A stretch of DNA of 64,000 nt from Piscicola geometra (lineage: Eukaryota > Annelida > Clitellata > Hirudinida > Piscicolidae). Position numbers and translations under genes: made by a program. The stretch covers positions 8,264,605 to 8,328,604 of the forward strand of contig OX030956.1 in the NCBI GenBank assembly GCA_943735955.1, read 5' to 3'. Under the pieces are notes generated by a model, which was not told the DNA's origin, did not search any database, and was given only the letters and a program-made list of their open reading frames with translations. Shown one piece after another: positions 1 through 26,411 of the stretch (the stretch's first letter is position 1; each line of letters starts with the position of its first letter).

Positions 1-24
1 CTACTGATTAAAACTTGGTGAATA

Positions 25-235
25 GATAGGTGAGCGGGTAGCCGAGTGTGTAAGGACTCTTGGGTTGACCAACGCTTAATGGTCCTAGCTTCTAGTGCAA
101 CCGATGTCATAGTAACCCATAATCGAACATTGAAAAATGTTCAGCTTAAGTGGCTCCGAAGTTCGTTCAGGGTTTTACGCGACTATAATAAATCTTTTGT
201 TTTTGTTATTATTCGTGAATGTCTTTTTTTCTTAA
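25..235 (+). repeat. tRNA-derived SINE, copy A
   Basis: About 210 bp that matches, on the plus strand, the minus-strand elements near 23.3-23.5 kb and 35.8-36.0 kb. The head (GCGGGTAGCCGAGTGTGTAA) resembles a Pol III A box, and a degenerate B-box-like stretch follows about 50 bp later. The tail around 147-190 (AAGTGG, GGGTTTTACGC) also occurs at the 3' end of the LINE at 57.0-58.6 kb. The small frame inside this copy is not a gene; the same pseudo-translation appears in copy C. Confidence 0.7.
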
Positions 236-1579
236 CCCTGCAGTACCAACAATAGCACATGAAAGATTAGATGGCCTATTAAAGAGGCCAGTGAGATTGA
301 CGCAGCCATCGGGAGAGCTTCAAATAACTTGAGTCTTTCTTCGAAGTATTCAATGAAAAGAACTAATCTTTTATCAGTAATTTGATCTCATTTTTAATTA
401 TTCCCATTTGTTGATTCTCCATGCCATTCACATAAGTATTAAAGCTGCAAATAAACTCATTGATCGTTTGTAATACTGTAGCTGCTGCTCTTCACGGGCG
501 CTTGGCCTTTTGTTTGAGTAAGTCGCTGTTGTTGCCACGATAAGGTGTTAGATACCTTAGTTGCATAGTTATTTACCTTGAGCAAATTCCAGTGCATGTA
601 GTTGTGTTTGGTTAATAATTATTAAGCGTGCATTTGCTTCTGCATTTGTGAAATAACTTGTGCGTATAATTTCTTTTTTAACGTTTTTATGTATTTTTGT
701 AGTTAGATGGCTTAGCAATGCACGTCTCTAACCCCAACGTTTGCATTTAGTTTCTCTTCTTTTTATTATGTATGTGTAACACGTTTGTTTGTTTGTAGTT
801 GTGTGTGCGTAAACTTATGAGTTTGCCGACTCATTCTAAAGAATTAAAGCTCAAAAAAATTTCTATTCGCTCTTAAAGCACGGGAAGATTGCTTGAACTT
901 GACCTACTTTAACTCCGAGAGGTGCTATCAGCCGCAAGATGCACTGAACATCATGAAATTATGAGTTTCGAATGTATACGGAAACTGATGAGACAGATCG
1001 AGAATTATTTTCCTTAAATGGATTCAAATACCAAGGTCTCGAGTAGCCTCAGATCTCTGAAGGCATCAGGCCTGGTTCAACGAACCATGCAGGGTTGAGT
1101 AAGGGCACGCGTGAGGAATTGTGGAATTGAGATCCTGTTCGAAGTGAAGGCTGAATGGGACAACACAAAAGCATTGTTTGAATGCAATAAGACACAAGAC
1201 AATGCCTTGTGACGTACCGACGAATGTTATTAAAGCCGACCATGAACAAGGTTTCTTTGGGTACCATGCAAAAGTTTAGTCTTTTGCACAATAAATGCAA
1301 CGATGATTGTGACGACGATGACGATGATGATAATGACGATGATGATGATGACGATGATGATGATGATGATAATGACGATGATAATGATAATGACGATGAT
1401 GATGATGGTGATGAGAATGATGACTCACGGAGGCAAAAGGAAGAGGAAAAAGAAGGAAGGGTCTATGTAGTAGAAGGAGCTCGTATCAACATTCATGTGA
1501 CTGTGAAAGCATGAATGCATGCATGTGAGGATGGGACAATCATTGAGAAAATGATTGGGAAATGCGGGTGAACACTCAC
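236..1579. other. no gene seen; probable intron or downstream part of the exchanger gene
   Basis: No convincing exon on either strand. It holds a (GAT)n microsatellite at about 1300-1420, which creates an Asp-rich spurious frame. It probably belongs to the minus-strand exchanger gene, whose next exons would lie here or beyond the left edge. Confidence 0.4.
1300..1420. repeat. (GAT)n / (GAC)n microsatellite
   Basis: Imperfect GAT/GAC/AAT triplets over about 120 bp. Translated, they give a poly-Asp peptide without other features. Confidence 0.9.
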
Positions 1580-2622
1580 TGAAGAACACCTCCGACCATC
1601 AGACCCAGGATGATCAGCACGCTGTAGAATTGGGCGTTTAAGTCTATATAGAGAGTGAAATACCCTCTGAATTATACTTTATGCATTTGGTGCCAAAGAC
1701 GTTGCAAGCAAGCGCTAGTTAATCTCAAATACGTAAGTGTCCATTTGAACAGCGATATGCAGTTAAACAAGAAGCAATTGCAAATCTCATGACAAGAACA
1801 CGCACCACGACTCAGGCATCCAGCTGGAGAGGAAGTTGGCGTAGTGGAAGCCTGTGGAAGGCATTTGTTGAAGGTTCTAAGGTGCAAAGCGATGATTGAA
1901 TTGAAAACGATGAATTCATGATCTGTTTACGAAGTTAAAGTTTTCTCATTGCGGTTTTCGGATGCTGCTAGCAATGCTCTAGGATGCCTCTTAATTGAAT
2001 ATAAAAGTAGGCGGCAGGAGCCTTGTTGAGCGATTGAGTTAATGAGGTCTAATTAGATAACCCACTGTTTACTACATGACTTACATCATAAACATTACAC
2101 ACATTATCATCATCGTTATCATCACCATAATCATCATCGCCATCTCCATCTCTATCATCATCGTCATAATCATAACCATTATCAGCATCGTCATCATCGT
2201 GATCATCAATTAACGCTTCCATGCTATTAATAATGATGCATGATGTACATTGTGCATATAACAGCTGATCTGAGAGTTTAGTTAGACGAACCGATCTTGG
2301 CGAGAACGACGATGATGAGGAAGATGGAGAGGATGAAGGGCTGTTTAACGTATTCGAAATGGATGCTGGCCACGTGGATGCCATGGTGCTCGTTCTTGCT
2401 ATGGTTGCTGCTGTGGCTACTGTGGCTAGCGCTGCTGTGGCTGCTAAGGTGGGTGCTTTGAAGGGAGGAAAGCTGCTGCTTGGTTGTGGCGGTAGAAGGA
2501 TGGCTGCTTGTTCCGTTGATGGCAGCAGACGCTAAAGAGTTTCGCAGCACGCATGAGAAGAGAACCAGGTAGATGAGTTGCGCAGTTGTGGCGAACATCG
2601 TAAAGATACGCCGTTGCCACAC
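1580..2622 (-). CDS. sodium/proton exchanger (SLC9A/NHE family), first three coding exons, partial
   Basis: Three exons join in phase: 2622-2292, 1851-1806 and 1621-1580. Exon 1 encodes a hydrophobic start (MFATTAQLIYLVLFSC, likely signal or first membrane segment), a Ser/His-rich linker and the conserved entry to the exchanger domain (FEYVKQPF, then the membrane segment ending VVLAKIG). Exon 2 continues with FHYANFLSSWMPES and exon 3 with CVLIILGLMVGGVLQ, the end of the next conserved NHE segment. The order and spacing match NHE1/NHE3-type proteins, which exchange Na+ for H+ at the plasma or endosomal membrane. Donors (GTTCGT, GTGCGT, GTGAGT) and acceptors (ACAG) fit. The start could be Met1 (2622) or Met9 (2598). 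The catalytic remainder and C-terminal tail are outside the window. The NHE subtype is undecided. Confidence 0.8.
2092..2215. repeat. (ATC)n-type microsatellite in exchanger intron 1
   Basis: Imperfect ATC/CAT/GTC triplets between exchanger exons 2 and 1. No coding signal. Confidence 0.85.
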
Positions 2623-3453
2623 TTAAGTGGTCCTGTTTTGTGAATGGTTAAGCAATCAATCACTCGGTTTAATGGCTTGAAAAGATCTAAAAGTCTTTAT
2701 CATGAACATTTAACTTAGCTTTTCAATTTTATTACTTCTTTAGAATGAATGTAAAGTTTACAACCACATAACAGGCCTATTTTAATAATCGAAAATACTC
2801 ATTTAAGTAAGGATAACACTCAAAAATTTCAATTATTTTAAAACACATATTTTTAAAATTGTGTGCAAAATCAGTTTATATTATATTTTATTTAATCATT
2901 AATAATATTATTTTATTTAGAATACATTATGTGTTTATTATTTTTTTAACTAATTTTTTTTAAATAAAAATTGTGGTCAATTTTATCCAAAAGAACTATA
3001 AAAACTAACGGCAAAAAGGGGTGCAAATTAAACTAAGAAGTTATTATCCCACAAAAAGTCATGACGTCAATCGAGCTCGAAGCTTCGCCGGATCTCAAAC
3101 CATCAAACCACTTGGTTTTATACTTTTTATAGGCTAAAAGTGAATTGAAGTGTAATTGTAAAAAAAATTAGTTCAAATACAAAATAATTTTTTTACGTGA
3201 ATGAATTCTCGATCAAAAACAAAAAAAAACTGAAAGAAAACTTATGAAAACAATGTTTATTATTTAATGACTTTTACAACACATCCCTCTTACCTGGGCG
3301 TAATTACTATCCTAAAAGTGAATCAAGTATGAAACTTAAATCCTTTTAAACTTTAAAATTTAAAGAATATGCCTAATCCCTTTAGAGCATAGAATAGTCT
3401 CGCCAAAAAAAATTTGTCAAGTCGCCGTTTATTAGATTCTCAAATGCGGTCAC
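2623..3453. other. divergent intergenic region between the exchanger and ZFYVE21
   Basis: An AT-rich spacer of about 830 bp between two genes transcribed away from each other. It should hold both promoters, but I could not place a TATA box or other element with confidence. It contains poly-A/T runs and no supported ORF. Confidence 0.45.
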
Positions 3454-10545
<7,092 letters not shown>

Positions 10546-11466
10546 GTGATTAAAAAATATAGCAGTCGGTTTATCATGACTACGAGCATACGCGTAAAGT
10601 GGCCTCGAATAAGATTTATGCAAACAGCACGATGTTTTTTGTTACAAAGCCACGCCTCAAAGCCTCTCATAAGTCACGAATTAGTCAATTTAGTTATTGA
10701 CTCAATAACTTATTACTTTTAAAAAACTCATTTTCTTTTCAAAAAAACCTATTGAATATGCATCAATGAAGTATTGCATTATTCCTACAACAGTGTTTAT
10801 CGATGATCGACCTGCAAAGACCGAAGGACGCCTGCATGAACGTTGAGAATTGAACGAACGCAGTCCTGTAACTGGCGCACGAGACCATTCGCCGTTTTAA
10901 TTCAAAAACCAAGCATTCCATTACAACTTGCTTTTGCATTTTACCGTTTTTAGCCTTGAATTATTCCAATTCTTTTTACAATCTGTAGACAATGATGAAT
11001 GTAATTTTTTAGCGCTTTAATAAAAGAGGCTTGTCCTGGAATTAGGCCACACGCTGTGATCTCGCTTTGACGGCGCCTAGAAACCATTCCAGGGAAAGGA
11101 GACTATAAATATATGTTTGACCTAGAACCGTTAAACAGGTCATGGTCAAGCTCCTTCAAGGTAAGCCTCTGTTGATGTTTCTAATTAAGCCTTCTGCTAC
11201 TGCACAGCCTATGGCATCACGAGCACACACTCGCGAGACTTTCGGCAGGCGAAGTTATTTATAGGCGCCAATAAGACGCCAGTATGCCAGTAATGTATGC
11301 TAAACTATGCACGAACCCGCCTATCCCCTCTCAGCCTGCTAAACGTCAACAATATACCGGCATAATGGTTGTTTACTAACAGCTGATCATTTTGAGATCT
11401 TTTTAAATCTTTGAGATATCTTTAAAAAGTGAATAAATTTGAAAATTAAATCATCTAAATCTTCAA
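10546..11466. other. intergenic and 5' region of the zinc-finger factor gene
   Basis: Separates ZFYVE21 from the next plus-strand gene. It contains a candidate TATA promoter with a non-coding first exon (about 11101-11160). No ORF is supported. Confidence 0.45.
11101..11160 (+). promoter_or_regulatory. candidate TATA promoter and 5' non-coding exon
   Basis: TATAAATA at 11104-11111 is followed about 50 bp later by a strong donor, CAAG|GTAAGC, at 11160/11161. That would make a short leader exon spliced toward the coding exon that starts at 11467. The short ATG frame in this leader (from about 11142) is out of phase with the main frame. No transcript evidence is available. Confidence 0.35.
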
Positions 11467-19673
<8,207 letters not shown>

Positions 19674-19885
19674 TCCTCTCTTTCTCTCCTTTATTCTTTC
19701 ATTTTTCTCTCCTCTTCTCTGATCTGAACTTTACTGCAACACTCTTCATACAATTTCTCCATCCATCCATCCATCCACCAGCAAACCTCTCTTTTTTTCA
19801 TCAATATCAACTTTATCATCAACACCATCATCATCATCCTCATCATCATCATCAACACCATCATCATCATCATCATCATCAACAC

Positions 19886-19920
<35 letters not shown>

Positions 19921-21949
19921 ATTTCATCATTATTATCATCACCATCATCATTTTATCGTCATACCTTCCAACACCTGCACAACTTGAACAAATTTTAAGC
20001 CTGCCATCTCTCGACCACGATTAAACATTAGCTCATTAACCTCAATAATCCATCCAATCATATTTCCTATTGTTTTTAGTTGTTTAAATTACCCTAATCA
20101 TTTTATTTTTTTTGCTACTATATCATCATCATCATCATCGTGGAAATTTAAAAGTGCAACCTCATAATTGTTCGATCACTTCGACACTTGCACTGACTGA
20201 CTCATTGCGTTGGACGTCATTGTTTGTTTGAAGGATCAAGAATCACTTCTGAAATTGTCCGCTATGTGTTGTTTCTCGCTGCATGCAATTCCTTCAGAGC
20301 ACCATTATCACTTTTTCATCCTCATCATCATTACCTTTATTACCTTATTATAATCCTCTTCATTATCATCATAATCATCATTGACTTCATCATCATATTC
20401 ATCATTGACTCCATCATCATAATCATCATTGACTTCATCATCATAATCATCATTGACTTCATCATCATATTCATCATTGACTCCATCATCATCAATTCAC
20501 AGCTGATTCTTGATTAGTGTTACTGCAGTATTTATTTCACTTTACTGACTGTAGCGTGGCGTGGAAACATTGTGGGTCTACGCCATCCTCGATATTCTCA
20601 TCATCATTATCATCATCGTCAACATCATCATCATCATAATCTTTATCTCACACATTCAATAGACTGTTAGAGAACCTAGGACTGAAATTTTGGACGATTT
20701 GTTTAACTATATAATACTATGATAAACCTTCAAGATCCTCCTAGCGACAAAACAACAACTACTACTACCAGTTATATTACACCATGCTTCCCAGTGCACG
20801 CATACCTTCTCCATGTATGCATATTAATCATTCGAGCACAATTGATTAGCCTCTAGATACTAGTTCGATAGGATATCATTATCACCACCACCAAGTGTAC
20901 AATAATTTATCTCAGGTAAATACTAAAACCTTAATGCCTGCAACCCGATGTGACGGTTGCCAGTCCGTTACTTGATCGTTATTCGTTCTTTTAACTTGTT
21001 ATTCGTTCCTTGATGTCGTTTTTTTGCGAGTGGTTTCAGTTTTTGGAGGCGCCACTTTTGATTTAAAGTTTTTAATGAAATTGTATGCAACCACCATCAC
21101 AGCATTAACCCACCACCCTCACCACCATCCCAATACAACTACAACCAACATCATATCAACCTATCACCACACCCTCACTACCCTCTCCCCAACATCATCA
21201 TCATACCGTAACTTCAAACCCAACACAACTACAACTATCATCACAACAACCTTCATCAAAACACCCCAATCAACACAACTACCCTGCAACCACTACCACA
21301 ACAAGAATCATCATCATCTGCATACAATTGCTTGTTTCTTCTATGCGCATGTTATTCTTTATGTTGTTGTTTGGCAGGCTGGGAGTGCTGATGCCAGTTC
21401 CAGATGACGTTTACGCATCGGGCGCTGCATAAATTTCGTTGCTGCATTTTCTCTTTCCTGCATGTCTACCTTCCACTCGTTCACTGCTTACGTTGGCATG
21501 CCACTCACCCACTCACCAGTGGGGCCATGGAGACTGCTGCCATGAAGAATCTATCTTGAGCAGGTACAACTGCATATACGCTATAGTCTTTAACTTGTTT
21601 TGTAGAAATCATGCAAATTCGTAAGCATTAGTGGTCATTTCCGAGATATTTGATGAAATTTCTTTTGCTGATTGATATTGCGTCGTCGCCGAAATTGCAG
21701 GCGTGCCATCAGCGATTTGAATTTCAACCTTCTTTGCTCTCTCCAACAGCTATCGCATTCGTTATGTGTAAAGGAAGTTGGCTTGAATCATTAGCATCCG
21801 TAAACACGAATAAATCAAGAAAAGTTATTTTATTTTATTTATTCAGCCTTAAAAAAAGCGCACAAATGATTTTAAAATGTTTTTCAAATTAAAATCAATT
21901 CCTCCCCTATCGAACGTGGAAAACATTTAGGAAAGATAAAAGGAAGATT
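19674..21949. other. intergenic, convergent 3' ends of the zinc-finger factor and SIRT5
   Basis: No supported gene. It holds (CAT)n tracts at about 19805-19960, 20325-20500 and 20600-20640 and a CAACTAC-rich stretch near 21090-21310. On the minus strand, TTTATT motifs near 21830 would be AATAAA poly(A) signals about 115 bp past the SIRT5 stop. Confidence 0.5.
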
Positions 21950-24900
21950 CTATGCAGAGAGTGCCATAGGGAGGGTAGTGCCACAAGGCCCTTTGAAGTG
22001 ATACCTGTGGCAGTGATGATGATGATGATGGGGAAGGAGATGATGGTGATGAGGATAATGATGATGGAGATTATGATTATTATAATGGTGATGTGATGAT
22101 GACTGACTTGAAGTCGCCAGTAGAGGGCGTGTCTTCAAGGTTGAACTCTGCCACGGGAACTCCCCTCTCTGCAACCTTCGCAGGCAAACATATTTCCACT
22201 CATTTACCCATTTGATACATCATCACCATCATCATCTACAAAAGCCACCCCCATCATCATAATCATCATCATCGATTGACGGCAACAATCGGAACAAATT
22301 CCATAAAGCTACTTTCTTAAGCAATTAATTACATTTGAGCTTCATCCTCATCATCCAGGTTTATTTTAGACAGGCAAATTCATTCTCAAGAATTTCCTCT
22401 CCCGACGGTGGGATCTGTCTGAATTGCCTCACTTTCTTCGCGGTCAGGGGCATCCGTGCTACATGCTTCTAGGCACTTGAGATTTTTTTGAACCACCTAT
22501 TTCCGAGCCTTTTACGGCCTACTTGATCTTTTCGTTCCTGAAGCATCCATTCGTCTCACTTTGCTGATCCAAAAACTGAAAAATTTGGCCATTTAACAGA
22601 ACTGACCCAAAAAAGTGTCTGAATAAATGGAAAAACAAACTCTATCCTAAATTAAAGAAAGTCCAAGGTTATGGTGAACAGCACGGAAAAAATCAAACGA
22701 AACAGCGATGAATGGAAAAAGCTAGAAGAATTGTCACTGTTCAAGTACCTAGGAGTAACCCTGTCGAAGGATAAAACAAGCACCACAGAGATAGAAACCA
22801 AAATCTCACTGGTAGCTGCAGCAATGAACAGACTAAATCGGTTCTTTGTCAGATACAAACTCTACAAGTGATTTCTACCCAACGACCAAGTCACTCATGG
22901 GCATGATGATGATGATGACGACGACGATGATGATGATGATGATGATGATGAAGATGATGATGATGATGATGAAGATGATGATGATGAAAGAAAGCCGGAA
23001 AATATCGTTATTTTAGGTGGCGGTCAGGTGGCGATGGCATGGTGCGTACTTGAGGGGCGAACATGGCGGCTGGGTAGACGACTGAAGAGGTGCCTACCTG
23101 GTGGAGGAAGGAGTGGAGGAAAGAGTGGAGGAAGAAGTGGAGGAAGGAGTGGAGGAAGAAGTGGAGGAAGGAGTGGAGGAAGGAGTGGAGGAAGGAGTGG
23201 AGGAAAGAGTGGAGGAAGGAAGAAAAGAAGAATGTTTTGGTAGAATGAATAGTAAAATCAGAGTATGCCCCATGAGTGAATGAGAATGAATGAATAAATA
23301 ATAATAATAATAACGAGCATTATTATAATGGCGTATATACCAAATGGACTTCCAGACTGAACTTTTCAATTATCGCCTATGGGTTACTAGAGCATTGGTT
23401 GGACTCGAACCTAGGACCCTTAAGCATTGGTCAAGTCGAGAGTCGCTACACACTCGACTACCCGTTCATCCTAAGAGTGCGCTTCGATTGAGTGCCCGGA
23501 CATTTATTATATAGCAATAATAACTATTAATATTATTATTATAAAGAAGGAGACGAACAATGAGACAAAAGTCACAGGAGACGAGTTCTCGTTGGGCTTC
23601 CTGCATCACCGCCTCATCCAGCATCTCACCAAACCACACCACGTCAGGCCTCAGCAGCCCTCCACAACCACTCTCAGAGCACCTGAGAAGAAGGGATCGA
23701 AGGGTGCTTGTGATTGTGCTTGTGATTGTGCTTGTGGTTGTGCTTGTGGTTGTGGTTGTGCTTGTGGTTGGAAGGTGCGTGCATGAGGATGGTTGGAGAG
23801 TAAACTTTGAAAATTTTATTGTTAACAGTAATATTATTATTATTATCACTATTATTATTATTTTCATTATTATTATAAAGGAAACAAATATAAGTATACT
23901 GAAGTAGCACTCCACTGCTGATGGTCACCTTGGCAACTTGTGCAGAGGCACTGATGCTTCCATGGTGCCTGGTTCTGGTGCGCTGGAGCGGTGATAATAA
24001 TGATGATGGTGGTAATGATGATGGTGGTAATGATGATGGTGGTAATGATGATGATGGTAATGATGATGGTGGTAATGATGGTGGTGGTAATGATGATGGT
24101 GGTAATGATGATAAAATGTTGGTGGTGGTAATGACGATGATAATGATAGCGCTCTTGAATTTGATGAAAAAGCGCTATAGAAATTTAATTGATTAATTGA
24201 TTGATAGTGGTAGTAATGGTGATAATATCTGACAAAACGGGTGCATTTGAGGATGGTTGGGGAGTAGAATAGGAACTTTCCATTGTTACACTTGAGGAAG
24301 TTGTGTTTTTGTAAAGTCCATATGTATGACAGACGCAGGCCGTGTTGCAATGATTTTATGGGCCAGAGGCGCCACTCTACACGACGTGCATATGTCATGA
24401 CTCTAAATCACCCTTTGCCAGCGAGAGCTTCACAGATGGGGTTCTGTCGGTTCGTCTTCGACACTGCACACTTGACACACCTCACTCGGAACAGACTGCC
24501 TGAAAATCAAATCATTTAAGACTTCGAATCACTTAGTTTTGATATAAAACCCAAAAATCAATCGATAGTAACGAAAAAAAACAAGACTTTCCCTAATCTT
24601 GTTTTATATTACAAGGAAGTGAATTATTGTTAAAATTTAACTAATTAAAATTAATGTTGCGAAGATGGACTGACTCAGTCTCTCTTCTGAAGCGACCTTG
24701 CACACGCAAGGATTGTCATGCCACTCCTCTTTCACAACCTACCTCGCCTTCTCGGAACATCCATCCGCTGACTCATCAAATGCCTCCATCTCAAAGCCAC
24801 TTTCTTGCTGCTTCACAGCAATCTGTGCTCCAAATATGTCGAGTTGATGTCCTTCCTAGTGTTTTCATTCACAGTGATCACTGTGCAGTGGTCCTCGAAA

Positions 24901-26042
24901 GTGAATGAGCGTTCCTTTTCCACGTGTGAAGCATTGGAGACACGTGAACAAATGAATCATGTGACACAGATGACACGACATGAAAGAGGAAGATGTAGAT
25001 TGGCAAGAACACTTGCAAAGAGGCAACCCCACAAAGACTTCCATTGCCAACACATGTTTCCATTGGTGCTTCGAACCACTTTTTTGTGCCTGGACAGCAA
25101 GCACATGGAAAGGTTGCTTAGAGATGCAGTGGTGCCACGGTGTGTTTATGGTGAAGAGCAATGGCATTACCAGACATCCAGTGATGAAGAGCACTTCTTG
25201 AATCAGTCTCAATTCAACTCAGTCTTAGTCTTAGAAACGGCGAATCAGCAATACTTAAAAGTCGCCTGCATAACCAAGATCCCTAGAATGATAACTTCTA
25301 GTAGCAACAAACAAACGAGCCAACCAGCCAACCAACCATGCAGCTCGATGACGTCAGTGGAGCCTGCAGCGTGGTGCAGTTCGTCGATGTTCTGAGTGAC
25401 CACCCTCATTGTGCGACCTTCACCTTCCAGCCTCTTTTGGCACTCTGCCAACGCGAGGTGTGCCTAGAGGATGTTGTGCTTCAAATGCCTCAAAATGTTC
25501 ATTGGGTTTGAGCATCAACATCATCATCATTACTATTGTGGTCGTCGTCATCATCATCCTCATCATAATCAAGCACCAACAAGTCATTAAAAAACTACAA
25601 ACACACATGAATTGCCAGTTGAATTTTATTCATCACCTAAGGCCTATTTACACACGTGCATCGCTTATGTTTTCTTAGGAAACTTTTCTCGAACTGGAAG
25701 CCACACAACCAACTGCATTAGGCTTTTTGGAGAGCATGTTGTTCCTTCGATACTGGTAGAACTCCCAGACGAGAGAAGGATTGTCTGAAAACGCTTCAGG
25801 TGTAGCCAAATCCTGGCATTTTCAAAAATAATGTGTATCCTTTACAATTTAAAGTTTAAATATCAATAATTTAGGGTTTTTATTGAAAGTTAGATATCTG
25901 AATTGATTACAGTGGCTTTCCATTTCCTCCAGAAGCCTCCAGGTCCTCTGAACGTAGGCACTCCACTCTCTGCACTCACACCAGCCCCTGTTAACACCAC
26001 CACCCTCTTCGCCTTCACAAACTCCTCCCTAAACATTGCCAT
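21950..26042 (-). CDS. SIRT5: NAD-dependent protein deacylase, sirtuin 5
   Basis: Nine exons join in phase to 264 residues: 26042-25911, 25812-25714, 25463-25337, 24499-24412, 23982-23929, 23682-23559, 23097-23050, 22175-22108, 22004-21950. The sirtuin core is complete: [15 protein letters not shown] (NAD binding), TQNIDELH, catalytic His in ELHGSLF, four zinc Cys (CVKC and CSESGC), [18 protein letters not shown], and [10 protein letters not shown] near the C-terminus. EFYQYRR keeps the Tyr and Arg that in human SIRT5 (Tyr102, Arg105) bind succinyl and malonyl groups, so lysine desuccinylase/demalonylase activity is expected. The human protein is 310 residues with a mitochondrial presequence. 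Here the frame opens directly at MAMFREEF, so a presequence exon is missing or unrecognised. It is head to head with ESS2. Confidence 0.92.
22176..23049. other. SIRT5 intron with a retrotransposon fragment and (GAT)n
   Basis: No exon apart from the LINE-derived frame at about 22640-22871. A (GAT)n run covers 22900-22990. Confidence 0.6.
22640..22871 (+). pseudogene. non-LTR retrotransposon reverse-transcriptase fragment
   Basis: The plus frame includes [20 protein letters not shown] and MNRLNRFF, the thumb/connector part of LINE reverse transcriptases where a nested strain of primers for the 3' half is found in jockey/RTE-type elements. Flanking domains are missing. It is antisense within a SIRT5 intron. 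Confidence 0.65.
23100..23222. repeat. 12-bp GGAGGAAGAAGT-type minisatellite
   Basis: About ten purine-rich units (GTGGAGGAAGGA) abutting the SIRT5 exon that encodes GTSSVVYP. Confidence 0.92.
23296..23475 (-). repeat. tRNA-derived SINE, copy B
   Basis: Read on the minus strand it starts GAACGGGTAGTCGAGTGTGT (A-box-like), has a perfect B box GGTTCGAGTCC at about 23400-23412, then a unique body and the tail GGTATATACGCCATTATAAT, and ends in (TTA)n. The two Pol III boxes at tRNA-like spacing indicate a tRNA-derived SINE. It is in SIRT5 sense orientation inside an intron. Confidence 0.85.
24000..24110. repeat. 15-bp GGTGGTAATGATGAT minisatellite
   Basis: About seven units directly adjacent to the SIRT5 exon 23929-23982. 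Confidence 0.93.
24148..24207 (+). repeat. 3' tail of an L2/CR1-like retroposon
   Basis: GAATTTGATGAAAAAGCGCT then ATAGAAATTTAATTGATTAA and a (TTGA)n end. Same family as 8645-8697. Confidence 0.55.
24654..25240. other. unresolved SIRT5 intron segment, possibly transposon-derived
   Basis: The base composition is less repetitive than its surroundings and frames stay open on both strands (plus 24805-25395, minus 24865-25212). I recognise no domain in either. The plus frame runs through an antisense SIRT5 exon, which argues against it being a gene. Confidence 0.3.
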
Positions 26043-26411
26043 GTCTGAACATCTTCTTATTCTAGTCTAAAAAATGTTTTAAAATTTGAAGTTATTTCAA
26101 TAATACATTTTCTTAAACTAGTTTAACCTTAGAGGCCATAATTATGTAGCTATGGCATATTTTTCTTGAAGTTTTCACTATTTGAAGCATAATCTTTTTT
26201 TAAAAGTAACACTAAGATTTTAAGTTATTATTTATAATTTAAATTTTTTGTCAATACTTGAGTTTTTTCAACGTAATGTTTTTAATTTGCTTAATAAAAT
26301 AATTTTTTATACAATAATTTTTTATCTAGTTTTAGTAATCGTTTAGTCGATGATAAATTGTTTACCATTAGTAAATAATTTACTGTAAATTCATTTTCTG
26401 CTTGAGTAACA
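26043..26411. promoter_or_regulatory. SIRT5/ESS2 bidirectional promoter region
   Basis: 369 bp separate the two start codons, which point away from each other. The spacer is AT-rich with no clear TATA box at a fixed place. Both genes must start in or near it. Confidence 0.55.

Noticed and set aside
24805..25395. 196-codon plus-strand ORF as a separate gene
   Set aside because: It runs antisense through a well-supported SIRT5 exon, has no recognised domain and no splice or start support.
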